This document shows, one piece after another, positions 8,823 through 19,201 of a stretch of DNA of 64,000 nucleotides. The position numbers and the translations under genes are program-made. The first letter of the stretch is position 1; each line of letters opens with the position of its first letter. Under the pieces are notes generated by a model. That model was not told where the DNA came from and searched no databases. It was given only the letters and a program-made list of their open reading frames with translations. Source of the DNA: Rhodanobacter sp. MP7CTX1 (GTDB lineage: Bacteria; Pseudomonadota; Gammaproteobacteria; Xanthomonadales; Rhodanobacteraceae); assembly GCF_014205795.1 (NCBI RefSeq), contig NZ_JACHCN010000003.1, forward strand, positions 97,198 through 161,197. Direction: 5' to 3'.

Positions 8823-9155
8823 ATGTCGAACGAAAAAGATATCGAGTCACGCCGTCGCTTCCTCAAGGTGGCAGCCGGCACTACGGTGATCGCTGCAGTC
8901 ATGGGTGGTCTTCCGCGTTTCGCGCGGGCTGCCGATCTGCCGCCGGTGACGGATGCCGATCCGACCGCCAAGGCGCTGGGCTATGTGGACGACGCAAGCA
9001 AGACCACTGACCCGAAGCACAAAGCCGGTAATTCATGCTCAAACTGCCAGTTTTATTCCGGCGGCCCCACTGGTCGCGGACCGTGCCAATTGTTCCCGGG
9101 CAAGTCGGTGAGTGCGAATGGCTGGTGCGTATCGCACACGCCGAAGACGGCATGA
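8823..9155 (+). CDS. High-potential iron-sulfur protein (HiPIP), Tat-exported
   Basis: 110 residues. A twin-arginine signal (ESRRRFLKVAAGTT, cleavage near FARA-ADLP) is followed by a mature domain with four cysteines, Cys72, Cys75, Cys88 and Cys102 (SCSNCQFY, GPCQLFPG, NGWCVSH), the HiPIP pattern for one [4Fe-4S] cluster. The Tat signal fits export after cluster insertion. It is a periplasmic electron carrier. GGAG lies about eight bases before the ATG at 8823; a TTG at 8817 is not needed. A terminator follows at 9190. Confidence 0.92.
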   Translation: MSNEKDIESRRRFLKVAAGTTVIAAVMGGLPRFARAADLPPVTDADPTAKALGYVDDASKTTDPKHKAGNSCSNCQFYSGGPTGRGPCQLFPGKSVSANGWCVSHTPKTA

Positions 9156-9189
9156 TCACCGCCTGATTGCGTCCATCACCTGACTGCTC

Positions 9190-9220
9190 GAAGGCCGACA
9201 TCTTGTCGGCCTTCTTGTTT
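9190..9220 (+). terminator. Rho-independent terminator after the HiPIP gene
   Basis: GAAGGCCGACA and TGTCGGCCTTC form an 11-base perfect stem with a TCT loop, followed by TTGTTT. It lies 35 bases after the HiPIP stop codon. Confidence 0.9.
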
Positions 9221-9635
9221 GCGCGAGACGCGCATGCGTGTTGCACGCTATGCGTGTGGTCAATTTGCGGGAGAGAAGATAGCGGTGCGCGAGGGAGTCG
9301 CGGGTGCGAAGAAGTGCTTCGCTAAAAGTGCTGCTCGACGCGCCAAGTTGAGGAGCTGACCTTGACCTGACGCGCCGAGCGGCGATCCGGGGCCCACTGC
9401 CAAGTGATCAACCCGCGGACTGAAGATGATACTCCCGCCGCGGGAGAATGGGCGGTCAGGCCCCAAATTTCTATCGAAAAATTCTCGTTAAATCTTTTAA
9501 AAACAATAACTTGAGCGATTATTGTCGATCAATATCAGAAAAACGACCTGTTGAAGTGGCTTCCGCCTGATCGGCGAATATCGGTCATTTTCGCGAGTGT
9601 TTGGCGTCATTAGATACAAATGGCGCCTTTTCGGC
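9221..9635. other. Intergenic gap with an AT-rich island
   Basis: No gene is supported in these 415 bases. The first half is GC-rich and contains a small hairpin (CTCCCG-CCG-CGGGAG, 9432-9446). From about 9466 to 9545 base composition drops sharply: in 9481-9540 I count 16 G or C in 60. Inside it ACAATAA (9503-9509) pairs with TTATTGT (9519-9525). The only open frame here (minus, 9260-9466) lacks family resemblance or a ribosome-binding site. Confidence 0.5.
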
Positions 9636-11084
9636 TCATTCAGCCGGAGATGCGTTCCGCAGCAGGCTGTGCCGGCGGCCGTAGCCGAAATAGATCGCCA
9701 TGCCGATCACCGTCCAGATGCCAAGCATCAACCACTGGTACCAGTTTTCCCAATACAGCAAACCCAGGCAGCTGAGCACGCCCAGTACGCAGGTGACCGG
9801 CGCCCACGGCACGCGGAACGTGCGTGGCAGGTCGGGTTGGGTACGACGCAGGATCAGCACGCCGGCGCAGACCGCGACGAACGCAATCAGCGTGCCCATC
9901 GAAACAAGATCGCCGAGCACATCGAGCGGAAACACGGCCGCCAGCGCCGCGATGCCGATACCGGTGATGACAGTGTTGATGTGCGGGGTGCGATAGCGCG
10001 GGTGGATTCGGGAGAACACCTTTGGCAGCATGCCGTCGCGACTCATGATCATGAAGATGCGCGGTTGCGCAATGATCATCACCAGGATCACCGACGACAG
10101 GCCAATCAGCGCGCCGACTTCGACCAGCCAGCGCAGCCAGCCAAGTTCCGGATGCGCCCTGACCGCCGTTACCACCGGCTCGGCCGTGCCGAGCTGGTCG
10201 AAGGGAAGCAGTCCGGTAATCACCGCGGCGATGCCAATATACAAAACAGTACAAATCGCCAGCGAGGTCAGCGTGGCGATCGGCAGGTCGCGCTGTGGAT
10301 TCTTGGCTTCCTGTGCCGCGGTCGAAGTGGCCTCGAAGCCGATATAAGCGAAGAACACCAGCGTTGCTGCCCGCATGATGCCGGACCAGCCGTACTTTTC
10401 CGGACCCTGGTTCGTGGGAATGAAGGGATGCCAGTAGCTCGGGTTCACGTAGTGCCAGCCGGCGACGATCACGATCACGATCAGGCTGACCTTGAGGATC
10501 ACCATCGCGAGATTCGCGCCGCTGGATTCCCGGATGCCGACGTAGCACAGCCAGGTCAGTGCGAGCACGATCGCGACCGCGGGCAGATTGAACAGCGCGC
10601 CCGTCGTCACGAGGTGGCCGTCCATGTAGGCGAGCGGCGCATTCGTCAGTACGGTGGGCAAATGGATGCCGATGTGATCGAGCAGGCTGACAAAATAGCC
10701 GGTCCAGCTGACCGCGACCGCCGACGCCGATACGCCGTATTCCAGCACCATGTTCCAGCCGATAAACCACGCGACCAGTTCGCCCAGGGTGGCGTACGCG
10801 TAGGAATACGAACTGCCCGACATCGGGATCAGTGTGGCGAATTCGGCGTAGCAGAGGGCAGTGAAACTGCAGCAAATGGCGGCGATAACGAAAGCGAGGA
10901 TGATCGCCGGTCCCGCGTGCTCAGCAGCAGCCTGGCCTGTGATTACGAAGATGCCGCCGCCGATCACGGCGCCGATGCCCAGGGCAGTGAGGCCCCAGGG
11001 ACCCAGCGTTCGCTTCAGGGCTGGACCGTCACGGTCCTCGGCATTCGAAAAATCGGTCTTGCGCGAGAGTAACTGCTTGAGCAT
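9636..11084 (-). CDS. APC family amino acid permease (CAT/YfnA-like)
   Basis: About 482 residues with twelve or so membrane segments. The first segment carries the APC signature GIGAVIGGGIFVITGQAA; later landmarks are YAEFATLIPMSGSSYSYAY, VFFAYIGFEATSTAAQEAKNPQRDLP and AQPRIFMIMSRDGMLP, all typical of cationic amino acid transporter type permeases. The exact substrate cannot be read from sequence. Two close ATGs exist (11090 and 11084); the second leaves room for a weak ribosome-binding site. A paralogous permease lies directly upstream, separated by a hairpin. Confidence 0.92.
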   Translation of the reverse strand: MLKQLLSRKTDFSNAEDRDGPALKRTLGPWGLTALGIGAVIGGGIFVITGQAAAEHAGPAIILAFVIAAICCSFTALCYAEFATLIPMSGSSYSYAYATLGELVAWFIGWNMVLEYGVSASAVAVSWTGYFVSLLDHIGIHLPTVLTNAPLAYMDGHLVTTGALFNLPAVAIVLALTWLCYVGIRESSGANLAMVILKVSLIVIVIVAGWHYVNPSYWHPFIPTNQGPEKYGWSGIMRAATLVFFAYIGFEATSTAAQEAKNPQRDLPIATLTSLAICTVLYIGIAAVITGLLPFDQLGTAEPVVTAVRAHPELGWLRWLVEVGALIGLSSVILVMIIAQPRIFMIMSRDGMLPKVFSRIHPRYRTPHINTVITGIGIAALAAVFPLDVLGDLVSMGTLIAFVAVCAGVLILRRTQPDLPRTFRVPWAPVTCVLGVLSCLGLLYWENWYQWLMLGIWTVIGMAIYFGYGRRHSLLRNASPAE

Positions 11085-11102
11085 GGGCATTCCGGATATG
11101 AC

Positions 11103-11127
11103 ACCGGCACGGTATCACCGTGCCGGT
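11103..11127 (-). terminator. Hairpin between tandem permease genes
   Basis: ACCGGCACGGT and ACCGTGCCGGT form an 11-base perfect stem with an ATC loop, 28 bases after the upstream permease stop. There is no T-run on either side, so it may only attenuate or protect RNA ends. Confidence 0.55.
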
Positions 11128-11154
11128 TGATGGGTCATTCAATGAACAGCGACT

Positions 11155-12654
11155 TCAGCTGGGTTCGGTGCCGTTGGCCAGGTGGCTCTTGCGGTAACCG
11201 TAAAGAAAATAGAAGACAAGGCCGATGGCTGCCCAGATAACGAAGACCAGCTTTGCAGTCAGGCTGAGGTTCACGAATAGCAAGAGGCAGCCAAGCACGG
11301 CCAGTGGGCAAACCACCCATGCCATGGGTGTGCGGAACGGGCGCGGGCGGTTCGGCTGTTGCTTGCGCAGAATCAGCACGCCCAAAGACACCATGGCAAA
11401 CGCCAGCAAGGTGCCCGAATTGGACGTGTCGGCGAGTTTTCCGACCGGGAATAGCGCGGAACAGAATGCGACAACAAGGCCGGTCGCCATCGTAATGATG
11501 TGCGGCGTATGAAAGCGCTTGTGCACAGTCGAGAGCACGCCCGGCAGGAGGCCGTCGCGCGACATGGTGAAGAAGATACGCGTCTGTCCAAACATCATCA
11601 TCAGGATGACTGACGGCAAAGCGAGGATGGCGGCGATGCCGATCCAGTCTCCCATTTTCGACCAGCCGAGCACCCGCAGCACATGAGCCAGCGGCTCCTT
11701 GCTGCAGACGAGCGCCTGAGAATGTGCGCAGGCCGCGGCCATTTCCGGGCCGCCCGGGTCAAGTGGCATGCCATTCGATCCGAGGATCGGCTGTGCGCCG
11801 ACCGAGCCCGCTGCGCCATATCCCACCAGCAGATAGAAGATCGTGCAGATCGTCAGCGATCCGATCAGTGCGATCGGAATATTGCGGTTCGGATTCTTCG
11901 TTTCTTCGGCTGCGGTGGATACAGCGTCGAAACCGACATAAGCGAAAAAGATCGAAGCCGCCGCGCCAAGCACGCCTACGCCGCCGAGTGGGCTACCCCA
12001 GCCGCCGGGCAGAAACGGGTGGAAGTTCGCGGTCTTCGCGGCTGGCACGGCGATCGCAACAAAAGCCGTCAACGCGATGATCTTGATACTGACCAGCACG
12101 GCATTGACGCGTGCACTCTTTGAGGTGCCGATCACCAGTAATACGGTCACCAGCAGGGCGATGATGAAAGCCAGCAGATTGAACGATCCACCGGCATAGA
12201 GTCCCGTGCGCAGGTACTCCGGTAACGCAAACGCACCACCCAGGAAATTGCTTTGCGCCAGCAAGCCGTTCATGTAACCGGACCAGCCAACGCAGACGAC
12301 CGCCGCGCCGATACCGTACTCAAGGCCGAGGGCCCATCCGACGATCCAGGCGACGAACTCCCCCAGCACGCCGTAAGTGTAGGTGTAGGCCGAGCCAGAC
12401 ACGGGGACCATCGCCGCAAGTTCGGCATAGGCGAGCGCGGCCAACCCACAGACGGTGGCCGCGATGACGAAGGCGATCATCATGCCGGGTCCGGCTTTTT
12501 GGCCAGCTTCAGCAGTCAGGACGAAAATGCCGGTGCCAATAACAGCACCGATACCTAGCAGGGTCAGTTGAAAGGCACCGAGCTGGCGTTTCAGCCCCTT
12601 TTTTTCCGCTGTTGCTAGGATCTGCTCGATCGGCTTGACGCGTTTGAAAAGCAT
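11155..12654 (-). CDS. APC family amino acid permease (second copy type)
   Basis: 499 residues, about twelve membrane segments, same family as the next permease: GIGAVIGTGIFVLTAEAGQ, YAELAAMVPVSGSAYTYTY, FFAYVGFDAVSTAAEETKNPNRNIP and GQTRIFFTMSRDGLLP. It differs by a longer periplasmic loop around residues 290-325 that contains two Cys (AAACAHSQALVCSKEP). The ATG at 12654 follows AAGGGGGTC at good distance; the open frame upstream to 12762 lacks similarity. The two permeases are probably old duplicates with different substrates. Confidence 0.93.
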   Translation of the reverse strand: MLFKRVKPIEQILATAEKKGLKRQLGAFQLTLLGIGAVIGTGIFVLTAEAGQKAGPGMMIAFVIAATVCGLAALAYAELAAMVPVSGSAYTYTYGVLGEFVAWIVGWALGLEYGIGAAVVCVGWSGYMNGLLAQSNFLGGAFALPEYLRTGLYAGGSFNLLAFIIALLVTVLLVIGTSKSARVNAVLVSIKIIALTAFVAIAVPAAKTANFHPFLPGGWGSPLGGVGVLGAAASIFFAYVGFDAVSTAAEETKNPNRNIPIALIGSLTICTIFYLLVGYGAAGSVGAQPILGSNGMPLDPGGPEMAAACAHSQALVCSKEPLAHVLRVLGWSKMGDWIGIAAILALPSVILMMMFGQTRIFFTMSRDGLLPGVLSTVHKRFHTPHIITMATGLVVAFCSALFPVGKLADTSNSGTLLAFAMVSLGVLILRKQQPNRPRPFRTPMAWVVCPLAVLGCLLLFVNLSLTAKLVFVIWAAIGLVFYFLYGYRKSHLANGTEPS

Positions 12655-12808
12655 GTAAGACCCCCTTGAAGGCAAATACGGCGCCCGATCTGGGCCACGA
12701 TGAACGTGGCATGCCGGGCTGACGTGACGGGTAACCATAACGGAGCGGAAGAAGGGGGACAAGCTGCGCCGCAGCTATCATGACCATCCCTCGAAGTGTC
12801 CTTTGCCC

Positions 12809-13357
12809 ATGCCCTCAGATTTTTCGCAGATGCACGCCCGCCTGGATGCGTACGCGTTGCGCTGGCCCGATGAGGCCACGTCTGCCTTGACTTTCAGCGA
12901 GTTTCTTCGATCCGATTCGGCGGTTTTCGAGCGTCGCTTCCCGGCCGGTCATTTCACCGGTTCGGCATGGCTGGTTAGCGCCGACGGCGCGCGCGTGCTG
13001 CTGATGCATCACCGCAAACTGGGGTTATGGCTGCAGCCGGGCGGCCATGCCGACGGCGATCCCGATCTGGCGCGGGTGGCGTTGCGCGAGGCGCAGGAGG
13101 AGACCGGGGTGATCGATCTGCGAGTTGAAGGTGGCATCTTCGATCTGGACAGGCACTGCATTCCAGGTCGCGCAAACGAGCCGGAACACTGGCATTACGA
13201 CGTGCGTTATGTCGTGCGGGCTGATTCGGACGAAAGCTTCACGATCAATGAGGAATCCCATGCCTTGGCGTGGCGATCGGTGGCCGAAGTGGCCGTCGAC
13301 GAGACTCTCGATGCGTCGCTGCGGCGAATGGCGCGCAAGTGGCTGGCGCGCACTTAG
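12809..13357 (+). CDS. Nudix hydrolase
   Basis: 182 residues. The Nudix box occupies residues 79-101: GHADGD, then DLARVALREAQEETGV, with the catalytic REAQEE core intact (Glu94, Glu97, Glu98). The first Glu of the classical Gx5Ex7REUXEEXGU pattern is replaced by Pro85. The enzyme should hydrolyse a nucleoside diphosphate linked to some other group; the substrate cannot be predicted. An N-terminal helical extension of about 50 residues precedes the fold. Start at ATG 12809 rather than TTG 12803. The gene is divergent from the permease upstream. Confidence 0.88.
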   Translation: MPSDFSQMHARLDAYALRWPDEATSALTFSEFLRSDSAVFERRFPAGHFTGSAWLVSADGARVLLMHHRKLGLWLQPGGHADGDPDLARVALREAQEETGVIDLRVEGGIFDLDRHCIPGRANEPEHWHYDVRYVVRADSDESFTINEESHALAWRSVAEVAVDETLDASLRRMARKWLART

Positions 13358-13421
13358 TATTGGAGCCTCGCGCCGCGGCCGGGCAGGTCGTGTGCGCGAA
13401 ATCCTTTATGAGAGCAGCCTT

Positions 13422-13584
13422 TGTGGGAGCGACTTCAGTCGCGATGCTCTGGGTTGGCTTTGCTATTTGGCAAGCTTGTTTAAGAGCTCTAAGAGCGTTT
13501 CGCCCTCCGCAAAAGGACGAAACGCTCTTGGGCTTTAAAACAGCAAGCCAAAGCCAGAGCATCGCGACTGAAGTCGCTCCCACA
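13422..13584. repeat. Paired REP-like hairpin, nested
   Basis: Two perfectly complementary 31-base arms (13422-13452 and 13554-13584) start TGTGGGAGCGACTTCAGTCG and end GCGATGCTCTGG. Each arm also contains its own hairpin GCGACT-TC-AGTCGC. Between them lies a second 12-base stem, AAGAGCGTTTCG (13491-13502) with CGAAACGCTCTT (13518-13529). The same arm recurs at 19005, 50785 and 54997. It fits a REP pair of the type mobilised by RAYT transposases; no RAYT gene is in the window. Confidence 0.85.
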
Positions 13585-13610
13585 GGAGCCATCGTGCACA
13601 GGGTTCGCTC

Positions 13611-14132
13611 TTACAGGTATTTCGCTGGTGCGGGGTTGAGGTGTCCGCATTCATCGCAGGTGCGCGCTTCGTGCGAGCCGTAGAAACGTTCGAACACAGG
13701 CGGGAAATCGTGCTCGATGCTGTCGAGCGTGAAATATTCCTCATACAACTTGTGATTGCAGCGCTCGCAGAACCACAGCAAGCCATCTTTCTCACCATTG
13801 ACGCGGCGACGCTCGATCACCAGGCCGATCGAAGCGGGCATGCGTTGTGGCGAATGGGGTACCCGCGGCGGCAGGTAGAAGATCTCGCCAGCGCGGATAG
13901 GGATGTCGCGTGCATGGCCATCGTCCTGCACCTTCAGCACCATCTCGCCTTCGAGTTGGTAGAAAAATTCCGGGCCTTCGTCGTGGTGGTAGTCGGTGCG
14001 CGCGTTGGGGCCCCCGACAATCATGATGATGAAGTCGCCGTCGACGATGCATTTGTTGCCGACGGGCGGCTTCAGCAGGTGACGATGTTCGTCGATCCAG
14101 CGTTGGAGGTCGAGCGGCGGTAGCAGGGCCAT
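13611..14132 (-). CDS. 3-hydroxyanthranilate 3,4-dioxygenase
   Basis: 173 residues, cupin fold. Catalytic iron ligands are His49 and Glu55 in [17 protein letters not shown] and His93 in RVPHSPQR. The C-terminal rubredoxin-like metal site of the bacterial enzyme is present: Cys122 and Cys125 in FCERC, Cys159 and Cys162 in CDECG. It opens the ring of 3-hydroxyanthranilate, which then cyclises to quinolinate for NAD synthesis from tryptophan or is degraded. The other kynurenine pathway genes are not in this window. A paired REP hairpin lies just downstream. Confidence 0.95.
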   Translation of the reverse strand: MALLPPLDLQRWIDEHRHLLKPPVGNKCIVDGDFIIMIVGGPNARTDYHHDEGPEFFYQLEGEMVLKVQDDGHARDIPIRAGEIFYLPPRVPHSPQRMPASIGLVIERRRVNGEKDGLLWFCERCNHKLYEEYFTLDSIEHDFPPVFERFYGSHEARTCDECGHLNPAPAKYL

Positions 14133-14182
14133 GCGAGGTTATCCATGAAGTGGTCTGGACACCATAACGCTGCCGTTGCCAC

Positions 14183-14217
14183 AAAAAAAGCCGCCCCGGC
14201 GAGGGAACCGGGGCGGC
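14183..14217 (-). terminator. Rho-independent terminator of the fasciclin gene
   Basis: On the minus strand GCCGCCCCGG and CCGGGGCGGC form a 10-base stem with an 8-base loop followed by seven T. It begins 26 bases after the fasciclin-domain stop codon. Confidence 0.93.
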
Positions 14218-14242
14218 GGGTAGTTCAGGTGTTGACGCGCCG

Positions 14243-14827
14243 TTACGGCATCAGGACCTTGTCGATGACGAAGATCACACCATTGGACTGCATGACGTTG
14301 GCGATCGTGATGTGGGCGACGTTGCCCTTGTCATCGGTGACTGCCCAACGGTTGGCGTCCTTGGTGACGGTGATCGAATCGCCTTCGACGGTCTTCAGCG
14401 ATGCGGTGCCGCCGCCGGCCGCGACGGCCTTGGCCAGATCATCGGAAGTCATGCGACCCGGCACGACGTGGTAGGTGAGAATCTTGGTCAGTGCGGCCTT
14501 GTTCTCGGGCTTCAACAGGTTATCGACGGTGCCGGCCGGCAGCGCGGCAAAGGCCTCGTTGGTCGGTGCGAACACAGTGAACGGGCCGGGGCCGGACAGC
14601 GTGTCGACCAGGCCAGCAGCCTTAACCGCGGCAACGAGGGTGGTGTGATCTTTCGAGTTGACCGCGTTCTGGATGATGTTCTTCGACGGGTACATCGCTG
14701 CGCCGCCGACCATCACGGTTTTGTCCATGCTCATCGAATCGGCCATGACCGTCGGCACGACGGCTACTGTGGCCAATGCCAGTGACAGGCCCATCGCGAG
14801 GGTTCGCATGTGCTGATTGATTTTCAT
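14243..14827 (-). CDS. Secreted fasciclin (FAS1) domain protein
   Basis: 194 residues with a Sec signal peptide (LAMGLSLALATVAVVPTVMA). One FAS1 domain fills the rest: DHTTLVAAVKAAGLVDTL, GPFTVFAPTNEAFAAL (H1 box), LTKILTYHVVPGRM, and the C-terminal NGVIFVIDKVLMP (H2 box). FAS1 domains mediate adhesion or extracellular interactions; the role of single-domain secreted bacterial forms is not settled. TGGAGAA lies six bases before the ATG at 14827, which excludes the long upstream frame extension to 15292. A strong terminator follows. Confidence 0.92.
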   Translation of the reverse strand: MKINQHMRTLAMGLSLALATVAVVPTVMADSMSMDKTVMVGGAAMYPSKNIIQNAVNSKDHTTLVAAVKAAGLVDTLSGPGPFTVFAPTNEAFAALPAGTVDNLLKPENKAALTKILTYHVVPGRMTSDDLAKAVAAGGGTASLKTVEGDSITVTKDANRWAVTDDKGNVAHITIANVMQSNGVIFVIDKVLMP

Positions 14828-14947
14828 CGGGTTCTCCAGAGTCTTTCCGCTTCGCGGATTGGAAGCGTGTGAAGATACGGCGCAAACACGAGATCGGATG
14901 CAGAGTGCGAAAAGGTGCTGCGGGGACAACTCGAACAGGTACCCGGC

Positions 14948-14975
14948 CGTCATTCCTGCGAAGGCAGGAATGACG
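14948..14975. repeat. 12-base-stem hairpin of a common intergenic repeat type
   Basis: CGTCATTCCTGC and GCAGGAATGACG are perfectly complementary around a GAAG loop. Hairpins of this kind (CGTCATTCC...GGAATGACG) are scattered in many proteobacterial genomes. It lies 35 bases after the parE stop and may double as an RNA 3' end, but no T-run follows. Confidence 0.6.
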
Positions 14976-15009
14976 AGCAATGTTCGCAGGAGCGACAAGC
15001 AGCGGCGGA

Positions 15010-16899
15010 TCAGACCTCCAGCGTCGCCAGGTCGCCTTTCTCTTCCAGCCAGGCCTTGCGATCGCCGGCGCGCTTTTTGGCCAGCAGCATGTCCATCAGC
15101 TTGGCGGTGCCGTCGTCGTCGCCGATCGTCAGCTGCACCAGTCGGCGGGTATCCGGATGAATGGTCGATTCGCGCAGCTGCGGCGGGTTCATCTCGCCCA
15201 GGCCTTTGAAGCGGGTGGTGCTGACAGCGCCCTTCATCTTCTCGCGTTCGATCCGCTGCAGCATGGCTTCCTTCTCGCTTTCGTCCAGGCAATAGAACAC
15301 CTGCTTGCCGACGTCGACGCGAAATAGCGGCGGCATCGCCACGAACACGTGGCCTTCGCTCACCAGCGTCGGAAAATGGCGCAGGAACAAAGCTGCCAAC
15401 AACGTGGCGATGTGCAGGCCGTCCGAATCGGCATCGGCGAGAATGATCACCTTGCCATAGCGCAGGCCGGACAGATCGTCCTTGCCTGGATCACAACCGA
15501 TCGCGATGGCGAGGTTGTGCACTTCTTCGGACGCCAGCACCGAGCCGGATTCGACTTCCCAGGTATTCAGGATCTTGCCGCGCAACGGCAGGATCGCCTG
15601 GAACTCCTTGTCGCGGGCCTGTTTTGCGCTGCCGCCGGCGGAGTCGCCCTCGACCAGGAATAGTTCGGTGCGGGAGAGGTCGGTGGCGGTGCAGTCGGCC
15701 AGCTTGCCGGGCAGTGCGGGGCCCTGGGTGATCTTTTTGCGGATGACCTGCTTGGCGGCTTTCAGACGTGCACTGGCGCGCTCGATCGCGAGCTGGGCAA
15801 TGCGCTCGCCCAGTTCCACATGCTGGTTGAGCCACAAGCTGAAGGCATCGTGGATGACGTTCTCGACCATGCCGGCGGTCTGTCGCGACGACAGTCGCTC
15901 CTTGGTCTGCCCAGCGAACTGCGGATCCTGCAGCCGGGTCGACAGCACGAACGAGAGCCGCTCCCACACATCTTCCGGTGCGAGCTTCACGCCGCGCGGC
16001 AGCAGGTTGCGAATGTCGCAGAACTCGCGCACCGCTGTGGTCAGGCCGGTGCGCAGGCCATTGACGTGGGTGCCGCCCTGCGCGGTGGGGATCAGGTTGA
16101 CGTAGCTTTCCTGCACCAGCTCGCCTTCCGGCAACCACGCCAGCGCCACTTCCATACCTTCGACATCGCGCGCCATGTGATGCACGAACAATTCGTTCGG
16201 CAAGGCTTCGGCGCCGTCGAGTTCGTCGCGCAGGTAATCGCGCAGGCCATCCTCGTAGTACCACTCGCTGACTTCGCCGGTGGCAGCGTCGGTGAGCTTT
16301 ACGCTCAGGCTAGCGCATAGCACCGCTTTGGCGCGCAGCAGGTGCTTGAGCTTGGACAGCGAGATTTTCGGCGAATCGAAATACTTCGCTTCCGGCCAGA
16401 AACGCAGAGTGGTGCCAGTGCGCCTTTTCGGTGCCGTACCGATGATCTCCAGCGGGCTGACCTTGTCGCCGTGTTCGAACGCCATGCGGTATTCGGAGCC
16501 GTCGCGACGAATGGTCACTTCAACCCGGTCGGACAAGGCATTGACCACCGAGACGCCGACACCATGCAGGCCGCCGGAGAAGTTGTAGTTCTTGCCGCTG
16601 AATTTTCCGCCGGCATGCAGCCGCGTCATGATCAGCTCGACGCCGGAAACGCCTTCCTCCGGGTGAATGTCCACCGGCATGCCGCGACCGTCGTCGGTAA
16701 CTTCCACCGAACCGTCGGCGTGCAAAACCACGTCGATGGACTTGGCGTGGCCGGCCAGCGCCTCATCCACCGAGTTGTCGACCACTTCCTGCACCAGATG
16801 ATTCGGGCGGGAGGTGTCGGTATACATGCCGGGGCGGCGTTTGACCGGGTCCAGGCCAGAGAGGACTTCAATGTCGGCGGCGTTGTAGCGACTGCTCAT
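15010..16899 (-). CDS. parE: DNA topoisomerase IV subunit B
   Basis: 629 residues, full length. GHKL ATPase domain: EVVDNSVDEALAGHA (Mg-binding Asn), VTDDGRGMPVDIHPE, GGLHGVGVSVVNALS. The TOPRIM part has FLVEGDSAGGSAKQARD and ILADADSDGLHIATLL, followed by KGLGEMNPPQLRESTI. With ParC it decatenates daughter chromosomes. The length and the absence of the GyrB insert favour ParE over GyrB. parC is not in the window. The frame ends VRATLEV-like at 15010 without disruption. Confidence 0.96.
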   Translation of the reverse strand: MSSRYNAADIEVLSGLDPVKRRPGMYTDTSRPNHLVQEVVDNSVDEALAGHAKSIDVVLHADGSVEVTDDGRGMPVDIHPEEGVSGVELIMTRLHAGGKFSGKNYNFSGGLHGVGVSVVNALSDRVEVTIRRDGSEYRMAFEHGDKVSPLEIIGTAPKRRTGTTLRFWPEAKYFDSPKISLSKLKHLLRAKAVLCASLSVKLTDAATGEVSEWYYEDGLRDYLRDELDGAEALPNELFVHHMARDVEGMEVALAWLPEGELVQESYVNLIPTAQGGTHVNGLRTGLTTAVREFCDIRNLLPRGVKLAPEDVWERLSFVLSTRLQDPQFAGQTKERLSSRQTAGMVENVIHDAFSLWLNQHVELGERIAQLAIERASARLKAAKQVIRKKITQGPALPGKLADCTATDLSRTELFLVEGDSAGGSAKQARDKEFQAILPLRGKILNTWEVESGSVLASEEVHNLAIAIGCDPGKDDLSGLRYGKVIILADADSDGLHIATLLAALFLRHFPTLVSEGHVFVAMPPLFRVDVGKQVFYCLDESEKEAMLQRIEREKMKGAVSTTRFKGLGEMNPPQLRESTIHPDTRRLVQLTIGDDDGTAKLMDMLLAKKRAGDRKAWLEEKGDLATLEV

Positions 16900-16975
16900 G
16901 CGTGTGTTTCGGGTGGGTCAAGACAGCGAAGCATGGGGCGCGCGGGCGGCGATGGTCAAGCGAACCCCGGCTGGC

Positions 16976-18853
<1,878 letters not shown>

Positions 18854-18932
18854 GCGCGGAAGTCCCGAGATGGGGCCTATGGCGCGCCGCGCAAGCCGTT
18901 ACGTGGGTTGCCTGGTGAGGCGACGCTCTGCT

Positions 18933-18956
18933 CCCTCTCCCTTTTGGGGAGAGGGG
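18933..18956. repeat. Short GC-rich hairpin
   Basis: CCCTCTCCC and GGGAGAGGG pair around TTTT. Comparable hairpins recur in intergenic DNA of related genomes (from memory). It lies about 80 bases upstream of the ABC exporter start, so it could shape that leader. Confidence 0.45.
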
Positions 18957-19004
18957 TGGGGTGAGGGGCGGGTGCTCGCGGGACACTGCCGCGTTGGATT
19001 TTTC

Positions 19005-19158
19005 TGCTCTTGTGGGAGCGACTTCAGTCGCGATGCTCTGGCTTTGCTGCTTTGCTGCTTTGCTGCCTTGCTGCTTTGCTGCTTGGCTCTTGAGCTTTGA
19101 AGCAGGACGAAAACAACAGGGCTAGAGCATCGCGACTGAAGTCGCTCCCACAAGAGCA
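19005..19158. repeat. Paired REP-like hairpin enclosing 8-base tandem repeats
   Basis: Two perfectly complementary 35-base arms (19005-19039 and 19124-19158) share the core TGTGGGAGCGACTTCAGTCG with the copies at 13422 and 54997. The region between carries six tandem copies of GCTTTGCT (19041-19088; copies 4 and 6 have one change each). The long antisense-looking open frame across it, rich in Lys, Gln and Ser, is a by-product of the repeat. Confidence 0.85.
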
Positions 19159-19201
19159 ACAGCAATTTCCCGCGAGCACTCTGCCGAAACTCTCCGCCCG
19201 A

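Noticed and set aside
9260-9466. 68-codon minus-strand frame in the gap after the HiPIP gene
   Set aside because: No ribosome-binding site, no domain and unusual composition; it overlaps no conserved element.
9597-11072. 491-codon plus-strand open frame opposite the first APC permease
   Set aside because: It is a GC-driven antisense shadow rich in His, Asp, Gln and Arg with no family resemblance; the minus strand encodes a clear twelve-span permease.
13270-13683. Plus-strand frame spanning the nested REP pair and neighbouring gene ends
   Set aside because: It runs through repeat arms and two real genes in other frames, so it is a shadow.
14828-15292. N-terminal extension of the fasciclin protein into parE
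   Set aside because: The signal peptide and TGGAGAA before ATG 14827 define the start; the extension is antisense-frame noise inside parE.
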